DNA of 64,000 nt from Photobacterium arenosum (lineage in GTDB: Bacteria; Pseudomonadota; Gammaproteobacteria; Enterobacterales; Vibrionaceae): contig NZ_JACYTP010000007.1 in the NCBI RefSeq assembly GCF_014841115.1, positions 159,267 to 223,266 on the forward strand, written 5' to 3'. Below, piece after piece: positions 25,943-35,650 of the stretch; position 1 is the stretch's first letter; each line of letters opens with the position of its first letter. A program made the translations under genes and the position numbers. The notes below the pieces were generated by a model. That model ran no database searches. It saw nothing but the letters and a program-made list of their open reading frames with translations, and was not told the DNA's origin.

Positions 25943-26726
25943 CCGGTTTCTAACCCGGAGCGATCAGCCGGATCGTCCGGTACTGGTGTTTCTCCATGGC
26001 CTGCTGGGCAGCGGAGCAGACTGGCTTGACTGCGCTCAGTGGCTGCAAGCCTATCCCTGTATCGGGCTGGATTTGCCCGGTCATGGCGGCAGCCGCGCTG
26101 TTGTCTGTCACTCTCTGGATGAGGCCGCGGGACAGGTTCGCGATACTCTGATCCAGCATCAGCTGGCGGCCCGTCCTCTGGTGCTGGCGGGCTACTCACT
26201 GGGCGCCCGTATCGCCATGCACGGAGTGGCCAACGGCCTGTTTGCACCGCTGAATATCCGGCTGCTGGCGGTGGAAGGCGGTCACTTTGGTCTGACTTCC
26301 AAACAGGAACAAATGGTGCGGTGGCGACAGGACTGTCGCTGGGCCCGCCGGTTCCGCCGTGAGCCTGTCGGTACGGTGTTGGCCGACTGGTATCAGCAAC
26401 CTGTTTTTGCTTCGCTTAATCATGTGCAAAAACAAAGTATGTTTAATTGCCGCAGTGATAACCTCGGGGCCGGTGTTGCCGCCATGCTGCTCGCGACGTC
26501 ATTGGCCCGGCAAGCTTACCTGGCGGATGCGCTCAAGTCGCAGCACGTGCCACTGCATTACTTTTACGGCGGACACGACAGCAAATTTTCACGAATGGCG
26601 AATGACAGCCGGGTGCCGGCAAGCTGTATCGCCGATGCCGGACACAACGCCCATAAAGAACAACCGCAGGCTTTTGCGATGGCGCTCAGGCGTCAGCTGA
26701 ATCAGTCCCTTGAAATGATATTGTGA
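25932..26726 (+). CDS. menH: SHCHC synthase (alpha/beta hydrolase)
   Basis: 264 residues from the ATG at 25932, inside the end of menD. An alpha/beta-hydrolase: the oxyanion region is FLHGLLGSGADW, the nucleophile Ser is in AGYSLGAR (about residue 86), Asp in YGGHDSKF (about 219), and His in ADAGHNAHKE (about 239). It eliminates pyruvate from SEPHCHC. Upstream starts in the same frame (from 25833) lie within menD and are not needed. Its final ~110 bases are repeated in degraded form at 36377-36500, right before menB. Confidence 0.94.
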   Translation: MLCSRFLTRSDQPDRPVLVFLHGLLGSGADWLDCAQWLQAYPCIGLDLPGHGGSRAVVCHSLDEAAGQVRDTLIQHQLAARPLVLAGYSLGARIAMHGVANGLFAPLNIRLLAVEGGHFGLTSKQEQMVRWRQDCRWARRFRREPVGTVLADWYQQPVFASLNHVQKQSMFNCRSDNLGAGVAAMLLATSLARQAYLADALKSQHVPLHYFYGGHDSKFSRMANDSRVPASCIADAGHNAHKEQPQAFAMALRRQLNQSLEMIL

Positions 26727-26758
26727 TCTGAGAGTGAGGATGACGATATTCAGTACCG
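26617..26758 (+). repeat. Left copy of the menH 3' end / menB 5' duplication
   Basis: From CGGCAAGCTGTATCGCC through the menH stop and CTGAGAGTGA this matches 36377-36500 with scattered mismatches (roughly 85% by eye). It continues as ATGACGATATTCAGTACC (26741-26758), which is a piece of the menB coding sequence (identical to 36579-36596). About 80 bases of menB start region are missing in between. This shows that menB once followed menH directly here. Confidence 0.85.
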
Positions 26759-26986
26759 CACAGCTTGCTTTTCCTTTCCATTGTGAAATGGACAGAGTGT
26801 TCTTATTCTGGATTTAATTATCTATGATTTAAGTCTCTGTCTTTGATTATTTTAATTGTTGTTTACTGATTTTTGCCCAGAATAGACAAGCGTTCCTCAC
26901 GTCGTTCTATCCTTAATATTGAAATATTAACGGATGAATTATGTGAGCATTATAAGAATTTCAGAACAAGTCTGACTGGAAAAAGA

Positions 26987-27913
26987 ATGAGAATCAAACC
27001 GCTTCCCCCACTAAACAGCTTAGTTGCCTTTGAAGCTTCGGCCCGGCACCTGAGTTTTACCCTGGCAGCTGACGAACTGAATGTGACTCAAGGTGCAATT
27101 AGCCGACAAATTCGCCAGCTGGAGGAATACCTTGGCACAGCGATGTTTACACGCGCAAGCAGGAGTATTTACCTGACACCGACAGGACTTCAGTATTATC
27201 AGTCGATCAGCCATTCGTTGCTGGATATTGCCCAAGTCACTGGCGAAGTGAAGAAGTGGCAGGGCGACCATAAAATCACGGTGGCGACAACCAATGCGAT
27301 GGCGGCACTGTGGCTGCTTCCTAAAGTCGCTGAATTTCAGAATGCGCATGATGACATAGATTTGCGGATTTTAGCATCTGATAACATTCAGGACTTACGG
27401 CGGCTCGATTGTGATATAGCGCTTTTCTATTGCCGCACACCACCAGCCGACATGCACGTCACCACCTTGTTTGCTGAAGAGGTTTTTCCGGTCTGCAGCC
27501 CGGCATACCTTGAGAAAATCGGTCATCCGACCGAGCCTGAAGATGTGTTCAGCAAAACCTTGCTCTTGCTGGAGGAGTCACAAAGAGACTGGGTGAATTG
27601 GGAGGAGTGGTTTCATGCCGTGGGGCTGCCAAATATCACACCTAAAAACCGGATGAATATTAACAATTATCCAATGTTGTTGCAGGCGGCTATTAATGGG
27701 CAGGGTATCGCACTGGCATGGGGTTCACTGGTGGATGATTACTTACAAAGTGGTGCCTTAGTCAGGCCAGTGGAGCAAGTGTTGTCGACTGAATCAAATT
27801 TCTCGATGCTGGAGCCCATTGGCAGGGGGGTGATGCCAGCGAGCGTGAAGCGCTTTCGCGAGTGGTTATTGCATCAACTCCCGGATGAAGTCGGTGAGAA
27901 GGGTTTGATCTAA
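26987..27913 (+). CDS. LysR-family regulator, GcvA-like
   Basis: 308 residues from the ATG at 26987 (MRIKPLPPLNSLVAFEASAR, the usual GcvA-subgroup start). The N-terminal helix-turn-helix is SFTLAADELNVTQGAISRQIRQLEEYLG (about residues 23-50), followed by a periplasmic-binding-type effector domain. Frames further upstream lack family similarity. It is convergent with the BCCT gene and is the first gene inside the island inserted between menH and menB, so it probably controls the island's uptake and oxidation genes. Confidence 0.9.
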   Translation: MRIKPLPPLNSLVAFEASARHLSFTLAADELNVTQGAISRQIRQLEEYLGTAMFTRASRSIYLTPTGLQYYQSISHSLLDIAQVTGEVKKWQGDHKITVATTNAMAALWLLPKVAEFQNAHDDIDLRILASDNIQDLRRLDCDIALFYCRTPPADMHVTTLFAEEVFPVCSPAYLEKIGHPTEPEDVFSKTLLLLEESQRDWVNWEEWFHAVGLPNITPKNRMNINNYPMLLQAAINGQGIALAWGSLVDDYLQSGALVRPVEQVLSTESNFSMLEPIGRGVMPASVKRFREWLLHQLPDEVGEKGLI

Positions 27914-27943
27914 AAGGATTTTATCCACGCTCAGTTGAACAAA

Positions 27944-27971
27944 AAAAGCTGGAACTCAGGTTCCAGCTTTT
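27944..27971. terminator. Bidirectional terminator between LysR and BCCT genes
   Basis: AAAAGCTGGAA, loop CTCAGG, TTCCAGCTTTT, preceded by an A-run and followed by T's. It is placed 30 bases after the regulator and 25 bases after the BCCT gene stop on the other strand. Confidence 0.9.
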
Positions 27972-27995
27972 GAATGGATTAGCTTCGCTGGTGCT

Positions 27996-29738
27996 TTAAG
28001 ACAATAAGGGTTTTTGGTGGGTTGCCCCTTCTGATTGCGCCGCTGGTGTTGTGTCTGTTTTCAGGGGGGATTTTGGTTCAACGAGTGGTTCGACCGGGCC
28101 GTCCAGCTTTTCCTGTTCAGGGTGAACATGCTCCGGAAGCATTGCCCAGGGTTTGGGTTCACGACGCAGACAGTGAAACAGAGTCATACTCATGACGGCG
28201 ATGAAAATGGCAATCGGGAAGCCAGCGATGATTGATGCCGTTTGCATGGCCTTCAGTCCACCAGCATAGAGCAAGACAGCGGCGATGACTGCAATCATTA
28301 TTCCCCAGAGTATTCTGATCAAAGTCGGTGGCTCACTGTCACCGGCTGCATCAAGGGTACACAACACCAGCGTGCCTGAATCCGCTGAGGTGATAAAATA
28401 GGTGCCAAGCAGTACACAGGCTAGAACGCTCAACAGCTTGCCAAATAAACCCGTATCCAGGTTATCGAACAGGGTAAATAAGGCTCGAGTGGTATCTGCT
28501 TTGGTTGCATCCAGAATCGGTCCGCCCGTGAAAGCGGTGGATGGTGTTTGATTGGTCTGCTGCGCGGCTGCAACGACAGTTTGCTCCTGATGGGCAATGC
28601 GAGCGTCCTGCTCAACTTTTAGTGCTGCGCCGCCGAAAACCGAGATCCACAGGAAGGTGATCAGGGTAGGTACGATTAATGCCCCGCCTATCAGCTCGCG
28701 GATAGTGCGTCCTTTTGAAATCCGAGCGACAAACATGCCAACAAACGGTGCCCAGGTCATCCACCACGGCCAGTAATAGGCTGTCCACCAGTTTTGCCAG
28801 CCAGAGTCATTTTGCGCATCGCTCCACAGGCTCATGCCGATAATATTCTGCGCATAAGCGCCAGTACTTTCCAGCAAGGTGTTCAGAATGTAACGCGTTG
28901 GGCCAATATAGAGAACGATCACTACCAGTAGCAGCGAAAGCAACATATTCCATTCTGAAAGACGCCGGATGCCTTTGCCAATGCCGGACAGAACGGATGC
29001 CACCGCGCAGGTACACAGAGTGACAATAATCACCAGCTGGGTCCCCAGACTGATGTCGATGCCAAATGCCTGATTCAATCCAGAGTTAATCTGGATCACT
29101 CCCATACCCAGTGTTTGGGAAATACCAAATGCCGTAACCGCAACCGTTAAAATGTCGACAGTGTGGCCGATGGGGCCGTAAATTCGATCGCCGATTAAAG
29201 GGTACAGAATAGAACGGAGTGTGAAGGGGAGATCTTTACGGTATGAAAAATAGGCCAGTGCTAAAGCCACAATGATAAACACTGACCATGGGTGTAAACC
29301 CCAGTGAAAGAAGGTCAGTTGCATTGAGGTGGCGGCAGATTGATTGGTCAGTCCTTCAGTAAAAGGATTGTCAGCATAGTGCCACATTGGTTCGGCGACT
29401 GACCAGAAAATCAGTCCGATTCCCATGCCGCCAGAAAACAGCATGGACACCCAGGACAAATAGCTAAACTCCGGCTTTTCATTGTCTTTTCCGAGCCGGA
29501 TATGGCCGTATCGGCTGATCATTAAATAAATAAGAAACCCGACAACCAAGGACACCAGACCAATATAAAACCACTTCATATTCTGCAATAAAATGCTGGA
29601 AATGGTTTCGAAATATTGCCCTGCCTGGTTGGCGAGGATAGCGCAGAAAAGCACAAACCCTATCACGACAACTTTTGACGCGATCGTAACAGTAGGGTTT
29701 AGCCCTTTCAGTATCCCTGATGTTGCTCTCATAAACAT
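27996..29738 (-). CDS. BCCT-family betaine/carnitine/choline transporter
   Basis: 580 residues with about 12 membrane helices. Family signatures are GGMGIGLIFWSVAEPMWHY (about residues 109-127) and the tryptophan-rich YYWPWWMTWAPFVGMFVARIS (about 317-337). The C-terminal ~60 residues are hydrophilic and Pro/Glu rich, as in regulated BCCT carriers. It imports quaternary ammonium compounds with Na+ or H+, or by exchange. It reads divergently from the Rieske oxygenase operon, suggesting that it brings in that operon's substrate. Confidence 0.93.
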   Translation of the reverse strand: MFMRATSGILKGLNPTVTIASKVVVIGFVLFCAILANQAGQYFETISSILLQNMKWFYIGLVSLVVGFLIYLMISRYGHIRLGKDNEKPEFSYLSWVSMLFSGGMGIGLIFWSVAEPMWHYADNPFTEGLTNQSAATSMQLTFFHWGLHPWSVFIIVALALAYFSYRKDLPFTLRSILYPLIGDRIYGPIGHTVDILTVAVTAFGISQTLGMGVIQINSGLNQAFGIDISLGTQLVIIVTLCTCAVASVLSGIGKGIRRLSEWNMLLSLLLVVIVLYIGPTRYILNTLLESTGAYAQNIIGMSLWSDAQNDSGWQNWWTAYYWPWWMTWAPFVGMFVARISKGRTIRELIGGALIVPTLITFLWISVFGGAALKVEQDARIAHQEQTVVAAAQQTNQTPSTAFTGGPILDATKADTTRALFTLFDNLDTGLFGKLLSVLACVLLGTYFITSADSGTLVLCTLDAAGDSEPPTLIRILWGIMIAVIAAVLLYAGGLKAMQTASIIAGFPIAIFIAVMSMTLFHCLRREPKPWAMLPEHVHPEQEKLDGPVEPLVEPKSPLKTDTTPAAQSEGATHQKPLLS

Positions 29739-30042
29739 CCCTCTCAGTGCGTGCTGCTCAGTGTTGTTACGTTCTTGTTAATTTTTTGAAGAGTAGAGAG
29801 TGCGGAAAGACGTTTCAACTGATTATTTGTCATCCATGAATGAGCTCAGATCATGGAACATTAATTTTATCAATAACAGGGTCTGGCATTATCAGTCCGG
29901 CGGATAGAAGTATGACAATTTCTCATTAACACCCTCCAAAAAAGTCGTTTGTTTGTTGCGATGTTGTTAACCAGAATCAGCATCATTAACACATCACCAT
30001 GTTGTGATCACGGAATGCAATTTCACTTGCGGAGAAAAGAAC
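29739..30042. promoter_or_regulatory. Divergent promoter region, BCCT gene versus Rieske operon
   Basis: 304 bases without a gene, AT-rich, with a GTGATCAC palindrome near 30004 and the direct ribosome site GGAGAA at 30031 for the oxygenase. A LysR-type T-N11-A box is plausible here but none stands out. Confidence 0.5.
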
Positions 30043-31230
30043 ATGAGCAATGTCAATCAAACCATCATCCCGATTGAGCTGGTCGATCGCGTATTGAATC
30101 CGATCAGCGAGGCAACAGGTATGCCGAACGAGGCCTATACCCACGCCGAGTATTTCACCTTTGAGCGTGACCACGTCTTCGGACAGACCTGGGTCTGCAT
30201 CGGCTTTGCTTCAGATCTGGTGAAGAATGGCTATGTGAAGCCGATTACGTTTATGAATTTGCCCCTATTGCTGATGAAGAACCGTCAGGGGGAAGTGCAG
30301 GTTTTTCACAACGTCTGCAGTCACCGCGGTATGAAACTGGTGCATGAAGCGGGTGAAGTTCAGGGAATGATTCGCTGTCCTTATCATTCCTGGACTTATG
30401 ATCTTGATGGCAACCTGAAAGGCACACCACATATCGGTGGGATCGCCAAGCATAAAGACGACAGATTCAAATGCGAAAAACACGGCCTGAAACCGTTGCG
30501 CTCTGCTATTTGGATGGACATGGTTTTTGTCAATTTGTCTGGTGATGCGCCGAGCTTTGAAGAGCATATTGCGCCTCTGGAGCAGCGCTGGCATGGCTTT
30601 GTCGGGGACGATGGGCTGGGTTTGCTGCGCCGCGTGAACATGGGCGGCAATCTGGAAATCGAAGTGAACTGTAACTGGAAGCTGGCCGTCGAAAACTACT
30701 GCGAGGCTTACCACCTGCCTTGGGTACACCCGAGCCTGAACAGCTACTCCCGGCTCGAAGATCATTACAACATTATGTTTGCTGAGCGTTTTGCGGGCCA
30801 AGGCAGTCTGGCCTACAACCTGTCTGATACCGCTGGGACGCATCTGCCGAAGTTTCCGGGCTGGCCTGCGGACAAGCTTCGTCATGCTGAATACGTGTCG
30901 CTGTTTCCGAATGTGCTGCTGGGCATTCAGGCTGATCATGCCTTCGCCATGATGATTGAGCCTATCAGTGCAGATAAAAGCATTGAGCATTTACGTATTT
31001 TTTATGTCGGGGATGAAGCAACCCAGGATGAATTCGCAGCATGCCGCACCGCAACGGTTGAATCATGGCGTGTGGTGTTTGGTGAAGACATTGGCGCGGT
31101 AGAAGGCATGCAGCAAGGCCGTTATTCACCGGGCTTTGGCGGTGGGGTGTTCTCGCCGGAGATGGATATACCGACGCATTTCTTCCAGACATGGCTGGCG
31201 AAGCAAGTAAAGTCGGCGATGGAGGGCTGA
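30043..31230 (+). CDS. Rieske non-heme iron oxygenase, alpha subunit (quaternary amine type)
   Basis: 395 residues from the ATG at 30043. The Rieske [2Fe-2S] ligands are CSHRG (about residue 92) and CPYHSW (about 112). The mononuclear iron region is NWKLAVENYCEAYHLPWVHP (about 209-228) with the two His ligands. It has Glu in VENY, as in carnitine/glycine-betaine/stachydrine-type oxygenases (CntA, GbcA, Stc2), rather than the Asp of aromatic dioxygenases. Together with the BCCT carrier this suggests oxidative cleavage or demethylation of a betaine-like compound. No beta subunit or classical ferredoxin reductase (CntB/GbcB) is present; see the rubredoxin fusion downstream. The next gene starts two bases after the stop. 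Confidence 0.87.
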   Translation: MSNVNQTIIPIELVDRVLNPISEATGMPNEAYTHAEYFTFERDHVFGQTWVCIGFASDLVKNGYVKPITFMNLPLLLMKNRQGEVQVFHNVCSHRGMKLVHEAGEVQGMIRCPYHSWTYDLDGNLKGTPHIGGIAKHKDDRFKCEKHGLKPLRSAIWMDMVFVNLSGDAPSFEEHIAPLEQRWHGFVGDDGLGLLRRVNMGGNLEIEVNCNWKLAVENYCEAYHLPWVHPSLNSYSRLEDHYNIMFAERFAGQGSLAYNLSDTAGTHLPKFPGWPADKLRHAEYVSLFPNVLLGIQADHAFAMMIEPISADKSIEHLRIFYVGDEATQDEFAACRTATVESWRVVFGEDIGAVEGMQQGRYSPGFGGGVFSPEMDIPTHFFQTWLAKQVKSAMEG

Positions 31231-31232
31231 TC

Positions 31233-32660
31233 ATGACGCATTTTCTGAATTATATCGATGGTCAGTGGTGTGATGCAGACCGTTCGCTGACAGTCATGAA
31301 TCCGGGTACAGCGGAAGTGTATGCGACGGTAGCGCAGGCCAGTATTGCTGATGCAGACCGCGCGATGGCTGCCGCACGCCGTTGCGTAAATGAAGGGCTG
31401 TTGTCGGATGTGCGCCCCGCGATCCGATCACAATGGATGCTGAAAGCCGCCGCAGCGATTCGCGAGCTGGTTGATGAAGGCGGACTGATTGCTTGCCGTG
31501 AAAACGGCAAATCGCTGCAAGATGCAAAAGATGAATTTTTAGAGTCAGCACGCTACTTCGAATATTACGCGGGTATGGCCGATAAGCTGGAAGGAACCTC
31601 CATTCCACTAGGAAAAAATTATATCGATTTTACGCAATATGTGCCGTTTGGTGTTTCTGTGCAGATTGTGCCGTGGAATTTCCCCGTTTCAATTTGTGCT
31701 CGCTCGCTGGCCCCCGCGTTGGCTGCAGGCAATGCTGTGGTGATTAAGTCCCCGGAAATATCGCCATTGGCCATGACGCTGCTGATAAAAGCAATTGAAA
31801 AAGCAGGCTTCCCGCAAGGTGCCATTCACTTACTTTGTGGAAAGGGGACGGAAATTGGCAGCCATTTAGTGCAGCATCCGGAAGTGGATCAGATCGTCTT
31901 TACCGGCTCGGTGCCCACCGGCCAGCGTATCTTGCAAGATGCTGCGCACAGAGCAACTCCGTCTGTGATGGAACTGGGCGGAAAATCGGCGGCGATTGTC
32001 CTCAGAGATGCTGATCTGCAAACCCTGCTGAAAAGCGTTCAGGCCGGGATCTTTTTCAACGCAGGTCAGGTGTGCTCTGCGATGTCGAGACTGCTGGTGC
32101 ACAAAACCCGCTATGAGGAAGTGAAGGCGGCGGTTGTGGCTATGGCGGAAGGGCTGGTCATCGGTCAGGGTGAAAGTCAGCCTGATATGACACCGCTGAT
32201 CTCCAAAGAGCAGCAAACGCGGGTGCTGGCGATGATTGAACAAGCCAGACAGGAAGGAGCCAAGATCCTGACCGGGGGTTATGCACCTGAGTTGTCTGGT
32301 TACTTTGTTGCACCAACTGTGATTGAAGCAACCCCTGACATGCAGATAGCACAGGAAGAAGTCTTCGGTCCTGTTCTGGTCATCACGCCTTTTGAGACAG
32401 AGCAGCAAGCGATAGATATCGCTAACGGAACCGTGTTTGGTTTGGTGGCAGGGGTGTTTGGCGAGAGCCTGAATCAGACATTACGGGTGGCTCAGCAACT
32501 GCGTGGCGGCCAGGTTTTCATTAACGAATGGTTTGCTGGCGGTATTGAAACCCCGTTTGGTGGCGTTGGGCTGTCTGGCTTTGGCCGGGAAAAAGGACAG
32601 GAAGCGATCTATAGCTATGTCCATACACGTAATATCGCGATTCGGTTACAGCTCGACTGA
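31233..32660 (+). CDS. NAD(P)-dependent aldehyde dehydrogenase
   Basis: 475 residues from the ATG at 31233. This is a complete ALDH: the NAD fold VPWNFPVSICARSLAPALAAG (about residues 147-167), catalytic Glu in MELGGKSAAIV (about 248), catalytic Cys in FNAGQVCSAMSR (about 282), and the C-terminal FGGVGLSGFGREKG. It would oxidise the aldehyde released by the oxygenase: malic semialdehyde if carnitine, formaldehyde or betaine aldehyde relatives otherwise. The substrate is not readable from sequence. Confidence 0.92.
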   Translation: MTHFLNYIDGQWCDADRSLTVMNPGTAEVYATVAQASIADADRAMAAARRCVNEGLLSDVRPAIRSQWMLKAAAAIRELVDEGGLIACRENGKSLQDAKDEFLESARYFEYYAGMADKLEGTSIPLGKNYIDFTQYVPFGVSVQIVPWNFPVSICARSLAPALAAGNAVVIKSPEISPLAMTLLIKAIEKAGFPQGAIHLLCGKGTEIGSHLVQHPEVDQIVFTGSVPTGQRILQDAAHRATPSVMELGGKSAAIVLRDADLQTLLKSVQAGIFFNAGQVCSAMSRLLVHKTRYEEVKAAVVAMAEGLVIGQGESQPDMTPLISKEQQTRVLAMIEQARQEGAKILTGGYAPELSGYFVAPTVIEATPDMQIAQEEVFGPVLVITPFETEQQAIDIANGTVFGLVAGVFGESLNQTLRVAQQLRGGQVFINEWFAGGIETPFGGVGLSGFGREKGQEAIYSYVHTRNIAIRLQLD

Positions 32661-32844
32661 AATGACGTAACAGAATCCGTTCCCTTTCCCCCTATCAGCG
32701 TGATCTGGTTGGCGGAGTGAGTCCGGCGGCCCGGTACGGGTGAAAGGGGATGAACCGGATACTGCTGGCAGGCATAGGGTAACAGCAATACCTGACTGGC
32801 TTCATGGCAGGGCAATGCAGAACAAGGTAGTTGGAGTAAAAGTG

Positions 32845-34320
32845 ATGAAAAAGTGGCTCTGTATCATTTGCGGCTTAATTTACGATGAAGCAGAGGGCTG
32901 GCCCGCGGATGGCATTGCTCCTGGGACAGCCTGGGAAGATGTGCCTGATGATTGGCTTTGTCCTGATTGTCTGGTCAGTAAAGCTGATTTCGAGATGATT
33001 GAAATCAGCTCGGATGACACGGCAGGCGCACTGCAGGATAAGGTTGCTGCAGTCGCAGTTCCTGATGATTCAACGGGGGATCCCGCAGCGGATCAATCAC
33101 CTTCACCTGAGGTGGCCTCCCCTGTTTGTGCCGATGAGCCTATCGTCATTATCGGGAGTGGTCACAGCGGTTATCAGCTGGCAGCAGCACTTCGGGGTCA
33201 GTCTGCCCACGTTCCTATCACCGTTTTTACGGCGGATGATGGTGCGTTGTACAGTAAGCCGGCCTTGTCGAATGCATTGTCGCTGGGTAAAGACGGTGAC
33301 AGTCTGCAGACTGAAAGTGCGCTGGAATGGGAACGTCGCCTGAATATTCGAATTTACCCCAATACACGGGTTGAACAGATTGATCGCGAGAAGCGTATTC
33401 TGCACACCGGCATTGGCCCTTACGCCTACAGTCGCCTTGTACTGGCTACAGGCGCATCACCGATTGAGATTCCCATTGCCGGAGATTGCTCTGCCGTGCT
33501 GAGTGTCAATGATCTGATGGACTACAGAGACTTCAGACAGCGGCTTGAAGGGAAAAAACGGATTGCCATTTTGGGTGACGGCTTAATCGGTTGCGAATTT
33601 GCAAACGATCTGATCGAAAGTGGCGCAGAGGTAACTGTGATTGGTCTGGGGCAATGGCCAATGGCGCGACTGATCCCTCAGCAGCTTGGGGAAAGATTAC
33701 AGGCTGTGTTCAGTGAACGTGGGGTCAAGTGGTCGCTACAAGACAGCATCCGCGCAATAGAACCAATCGATTGTGATACGCAATCGCCGGGCGGTGCATC
33801 AGCCGGAACGGGTTACACCATACACCTTCACAGCGGTAATCAGATTGAGGCTGATCTGGTTCTCAGTGCCGTGGGGCTGACTCCCAATGTCAAGCTGGCC
33901 CAGGCTGCGGGTTTAGAGGTAGGACGCGGAATCAAAGTGAACTCCTACGGCCAAACCAGTGATAGCCATATTTTCTCGCTGGGCGATTGCGCAGAAACCG
34001 CTCAAGGCTGGCAGCCTTATATCGCACCCATTACTCAAGCTATTCCATCTTTGGTGAAAAGCCTGCTGGGTGAACCAACACCCGTGACACTCAAGGAAAG
34101 CCCGGTGATTGTGAAAACGCCCCTCATGCCACTGACGGTCTTCCCTGTGTCTGCCAGCGCACCGGGTGAGTGGCATATCGAATCGGTAGCCGAAGAACTG
34201 ATGGCGTTTTTCTATTCACCTCAAGGCGAGATGATCGGGTTTGCTTTGCTGGGAAAACAGGTTCAGTCAACGCGTATGCAATGGTTAGGGCAATTGTCAC
34301 TCAAGCAGTCTGCTGCGTGA
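32845..34320 (+). CDS. Rubredoxin fused to FAD-dependent rubredoxin reductase
   Basis: 491 residues. Residues 1-54 are a rubredoxin with the iron ligands CIICG and CPDC and the conserved GIAPGTAWEDVPDDWLC. A Pro/Ser-rich linker (about 60-95) follows. Then comes a two-Rossmann FAD/NAD(P) reductase: VIIGSGHSGYQLAAAL (about 101-116), TGASP, IAILGDGLIGCEFANDL and the FAD motif HIFSLGDCAE. The fusion could move electrons from NAD(P)H through rubredoxin to the Rieske oxygenase, replacing a separate reductase. It starts at ATG 32845, 184 bases after the ALDH, behind TTGGAG. A role in alkane oxidation is less likely because no AlkB is nearby. Confidence 0.9.
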   Translation: MKKWLCIICGLIYDEAEGWPADGIAPGTAWEDVPDDWLCPDCLVSKADFEMIEISSDDTAGALQDKVAAVAVPDDSTGDPAADQSPSPEVASPVCADEPIVIIGSGHSGYQLAAALRGQSAHVPITVFTADDGALYSKPALSNALSLGKDGDSLQTESALEWERRLNIRIYPNTRVEQIDREKRILHTGIGPYAYSRLVLATGASPIEIPIAGDCSAVLSVNDLMDYRDFRQRLEGKKRIAILGDGLIGCEFANDLIESGAEVTVIGLGQWPMARLIPQQLGERLQAVFSERGVKWSLQDSIRAIEPIDCDTQSPGGASAGTGYTIHLHSGNQIEADLVLSAVGLTPNVKLAQAAGLEVGRGIKVNSYGQTSDSHIFSLGDCAETAQGWQPYIAPITQAIPSLVKSLLGEPTPVTLKESPVIVKTPLMPLTVFPVSASAPGEWHIESVAEELMAFFYSPQGEMIGFALLGKQVQSTRMQWLGQLSLKQSAA

Positions 34321-34333
34321 CGGGAGAGCAAGT

Positions 34334-35650
34334 ATGATTCACTTACCGAATGACGATACAAGCTGCGGCTGGTATGACGCACTGCCCGATACGGCGGTAA
34401 ACCCACCGTTAGCAGGAGAAGAGAGCGCTGATTATGTTGTGCTGGGTGCGGGATTTGCCGGACTTGCCATGGCAAGGCGATTGGCTGAGCTTTCACCTTA
34501 TTCCCGTATTCTGCTCATTGACGCGCAGCGAATTGGCCAGGGAGCGTCTGGCCGTAACTCGGGCTTCGTGATTGATTTGCCGCACAAGTTTGCCCTGGAG
34601 CATCCTGATCCGGCACATAAACAAAAGCTGCTGTCTTTAAATCGTTTGGCAATTAAACAGCTATCGAAACTGGTGAGCAAGTACAACATTCATTGCCAGT
34701 GGTCTGCTGTGGGTAAGTTTCAGGGGGCCGTCGGGCCACGAGGTGAAGCTTATCTCGACCACTTTGAACACCTGATGAAAGATTTGGGTGAACCTTACTT
34801 ACATGTTGGAGCTGAAAAGCTGTCGAAAGTGTTAGGAACTCGCTATTACAGCCGGGCAATTTTCACACCGGGCGGCTATCTGATGCAGCCCGCGGCACTG
34901 GTGCGCGGACTGGCTCAAAGTTTGCCGGATAACGTGGAAATTCTTGAAAACTCTCCGATACGGGGCATCAGTAAAGAGAACGGTTATTGGCGGTTACAAG
35001 GCGACAATGGTGTGGTCAAAACCCCGGATTTATTACTGGGTACAAGTATTTTCACCCGCGAGTTCGGTTACCTGAAAAACCGTTTGCTACCAGTGATGAC
35101 GTTTGCCAGCTGGACACGCCCGCTCAGCGATGAAGAAATGCAGCGCTACGGAGGGCAACTGAATTGGGGGCTGACCCCGGCGGATCATGCCGGCACTACA
35201 TTGCGAATGACGGCCGATCGACGAATTCTGGTTCGAAACTCCTATAAGCATGTACCCAAATACGGGGCCAGTGTGACAGACGCCATGCGGAAACGAATCC
35301 GCGAGGACCACAGACAGGTGTTCTTAGCGCGCTATCCGGCACTGGCAGACGTGCCATTTACTCATACCTGGGGGGGGGTATATGCCATTTCCCGTAACTT
35401 CACCAACTTCTTTGGTCAACTGGATGACAGAGTCTATGCCAGCGCCTGTGATAACGGTGTGGGTGCGGCGTGGGGCACCATATCCGGTACGCTGTTGGCG
35501 GACTTCGTCATGGGCGAATCTTCCCCCGCCCTGAAAGACATACGCCAGGTCACAGGGATGCCAAGCCTGAACCCCCCAGAGCCTTTTTTGGGGATGGGGG
35601 TCAAAAGCCGCATTCATTTAGCCAAATGGCAAAGCCGGAGTGAATTATGA
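34334..35650 (+). CDS. FAD-dependent amine oxidoreductase (DAO/PuuB-like)
   Basis: 438 residues of the glycine oxidase/D-amino-acid oxidase superfamily. The FAD dinucleotide fold is YVVLGAGFAGLAMARRLAEL (about residues 34-53), GASGRNSGFVID (about 71-82) is as in gamma-glutamylputrescine oxidase and sarcosine oxidase relatives, and a second FAD contact lies at the C-terminus (GVGAAWGTISGTLLADF). It probably oxidises a secondary or tertiary amine formed in the same pathway (for example dimethylglycine- or sarcosine-like). It overlaps the cupin gene by four bases (ATGA). Confidence 0.88.
   Translation: MIHLPNDDTSCGWYDALPDTAVNPPLAGEESADYVVLGAGFAGLAMARRLAELSPYSRILLIDAQRIGQGASGRNSGFVIDLPHKFALEHPDPAHKQKLLSLNRLAIKQLSKLVSKYNIHCQWSAVGKFQGAVGPRGEAYLDHFEHLMKDLGEPYLHVGAEKLSKVLGTRYYSRAIFTPGGYLMQPAALVRGLAQSLPDNVEILENSPIRGISKENGYWRLQGDNGVVKTPDLLLGTSIFTREFGYLKNRLLPVMTFASWTRPLSDEEMQRYGGQLNWGLTPADHAGTTLRMTADRRILVRNSYKHVPKYGASVTDAMRKRIREDHRQVFLARYPALADVPFTHTWGGVYAISRNFTNFFGQLDDRVYASACDNGVGAAWGTISGTLLADFVMGESSPALKDIRQVTGMPSLNPPEPFLGMGVKSRIHLAKWQSRSEL

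Noticed and set aside
30265..30990. 241-codon minus-strand open frame opposite the Rieske oxygenase
   Set aside because: Antisense shadow of a strongly conserved oxygenase; no start signal and no recognisable domain.
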